Of a stretch of DNA of 64,000 nt, positions 62,282 to 64,000 are shown piece after piece. Source of the stretch: Salminus brasiliensis (lineage: Eukaryota; Chordata; Actinopteri; Characiformes; Bryconidae). The stretch covers positions 29,696,261 to 29,760,260 of the forward strand of contig NC_132878.1 of the NCBI RefSeq assembly GCF_030463535.1, read 5' to 3'. Position numbers and translations under genes: made by a program. Under the pieces are notes generated by a model. It was not told the DNA's origin and did no database searches. It worked only from the letters and a program-made list of their open reading frames with translations. How positions within the stretch are numbered: position 1 is the stretch's first letter; each line of letters starts with the position of its first letter.

Positions 62282-63679
62282 TAAATGAGCATTATATAGA
62301 GAATTACTATTTTTGATTACATGACAGTGGCTTTAATCGTGGCAACTAATAGTTGCAGTCCTAATCATCATCATCATCATATTGTTAATAAGCGAAATTC
62401 TTGTCTGCATTTTGACCCTACTGAACTGGGCCATAAATGCTGGGTTAAAGCTGCCCGCATTTACCCAGGGCTCCAGGCTGCGGCTGGACTGAGCCAGTGG
62501 AATTTCTCTCCATTGGCCCAGACTTGCAGGATTTCCCCGAGAAACAGCCTAAATGCAGCGCTTGATGGCTTCAGCAGGCGGGATGTGCACTAAAATTAGA
62601 CCCGAGGCGCGTTTCTAATGAAAAGCAGCTGCTCCAGGCTGCATACCACGGGCGCCATCAACCAGAGAACAGCTCACACACACCTCAGAGCGACCCGAAG
62701 CCCCCCGCCCAACAACCGCTCAAATACCTCGCTAATGCGGGTTTCTAAAGCAACACCCCCACACTGCCACAACACCGCTACTGTCCGCAGGCAAAGAAAA
62801 CCCTGCCCAGCCACAATCATCCAGACATGACGGTAATTAGCAACTGACAGTTTCACTCTGAGAGCAAGAAAGAAACCTCTGAAACGGAAACTTAGAATCT
62901 GAAGCTCAGAAGCAGTGGCTTCTAGTCTAAACGCCAACTGAACAGCATGAGAGCATATTCAGAGTGGCAAACCAGATGCTACACGTTGCAGCTTGTGCTA
63001 ATTGATATACACTCTTATAACCATGTTAAACAGACTTTTCAATGCTGAATACTGGGCTGCTATGTACCAAAGAGCTCTCTGGCCAATCACTGCATAGCTG
63101 TGCGCTATAGGTATGCAGATTAGCTCAAGATGATACTTTTCATGCCTTTTGTTTGGCTCAAGGGAGTCAGATAATCCGAAACAGTAAATAGCTTTGGTAA
63201 TACACTCCTCATGGACAGGGAAGTAATGGCAATATTGGACTTTCAATGATGCCTCTTAACTACTCTTTTACTTTAACATATGTCTTAAAACAACAACAAA
63301 AACAAACATACATGCATGCATGTGGTGCAAAGGATCATTTCAGGTGCTTTCGTAAATGAACACAGAATATAAACTATACATAGAGGGTCAAAATGTGCAT
63401 ACACCCACTTTAATGGTGCTGCAAACTCCAATTCCAAGCCTCTTAACTGCCTGTTAGTGATCATGATTGACTACAGCTGGTAAATTCTCTGTGCTCACAT
63501 AAATGTTTGACAGCACTCACTGGACTGAGCAACACACACTACAATGAGACATTTAAGGACTAGATAATCGAGTTGTTTGGCCACAATGAACCGAAGTACA
63601 TTATATATCAAATTTGTTTGTGGAATGCCTTCAGCTTACTGTAAGTTGCAATCCCTGCAGACACAGATGTGCACATGCA

Positions 63680-63975
63680 CACACATAGCTTGTCTAGTTC
63701 CTGTAGAGAAGCATTGCCAAAAGAATAGGATACTCTGCAATACAGCAAATAAACAGAACTATTGGCACCATGCCTCATGCCAGGTGTGGGCTAGAAGGTA
63801 TGAAGGCCCCAGCATTGAGCTGTGGAGAAGTGAAACGATGGTGCTTCATCTAATCCTTTTGGAATGAGTTGTGGAGTTGGGGTGATCATCCAACATCCAA
63901 CCATCCACACCCCTGATTTTGGAAAAAAGGACAAATGAGCAGGTGTCCCAATACATTTGTCCACACAATGTATGT
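63680..63975. mobile_element. Fish non-autonomous DNA element copy, most complete
   Basis: Runs from agcttgtctagttcctgtag to caggtgtcccaatacatttg tcc. It contains both the left block of 54424 and the right block of 820, and so links the family. Confidence 0.65.
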
Positions 63976-64000
63976 TTAGAGGAGTAACAGTGAGGCAGTC

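Overview
This window is vertebrate nuclear DNA, most likely from a teleost fish. Genes are split into short exons with canonical GT/AG splice sites. Long CA/TG microsatellites, several minisatellites, tRNA-derived SINE copies, degenerate Tc1/mariner-like transposase fragments and short fish-type non-autonomous DNA transposons fill the introns. Nothing prokaryotic was seen: no CRISPR arrays and no operons. An otophysan such as a characiform or catfish is a guess from overall repeat style only.

Three protein-coding genes were recognised by joining exons by hand. (1) The 3' end of an usherin gene (ush2a, + strand): the last five exons, about 12893-19867. They encode the transmembrane segment and the cytoplasmic tail, which ends in the PDZ-binding motif DTNL. 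The large extracellular part lies left of the window. (2) A complete fez2 (- strand): nine coding exons from ATG at 43093 to the stop at 27354, 393 codons, with a CpG-rich promoter and probably a 5.7 kb 3'UTR. (3) wdr26 (- strand): 13 of about 14 coding exons, 61660 down to 48727, plus a long 3'UTR. The N-terminal exon lies right of the window.

Layout: 1-12892 is ush2a intron with degenerate transposons and a 1.75 kb 29/31-bp minisatellite. 12893-20370 is the ush2a 3' end, whose last intron holds about 78 copies of a 36-bp unit. 20370-21640 is the short gap between the convergent ush2a and fez2 ends, with a 61-bp CCAAT-containing repeat. 21640-43260 is fez2, with 33-bp and 42-bp minisatellites in its introns and a perfect 48-bp inverted repeat in the putative 3'UTR. 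43270-44690 is intergenic. 44690-64000 is wdr26.

The three genes are not one functional unit. Usherin is a sensory-cell adhesion and ankle-link protein, FEZ2 a kinesin-linked transport adaptor, and WDR26 a subunit of the CTLH E3 ubiquitin ligase complex. The most notable observations are the 26-nt cryptic last exon of wdr26, two wdr26 splice donors that touch or are built from CA/TG microsatellites, the transcribed 48-bp hairpin near the fez2 3' end, and the expanded minisatellites that are open on one strand. I found no convincing undescribed gene system; the long repeat ORFs are best explained as artefacts of repeat length.
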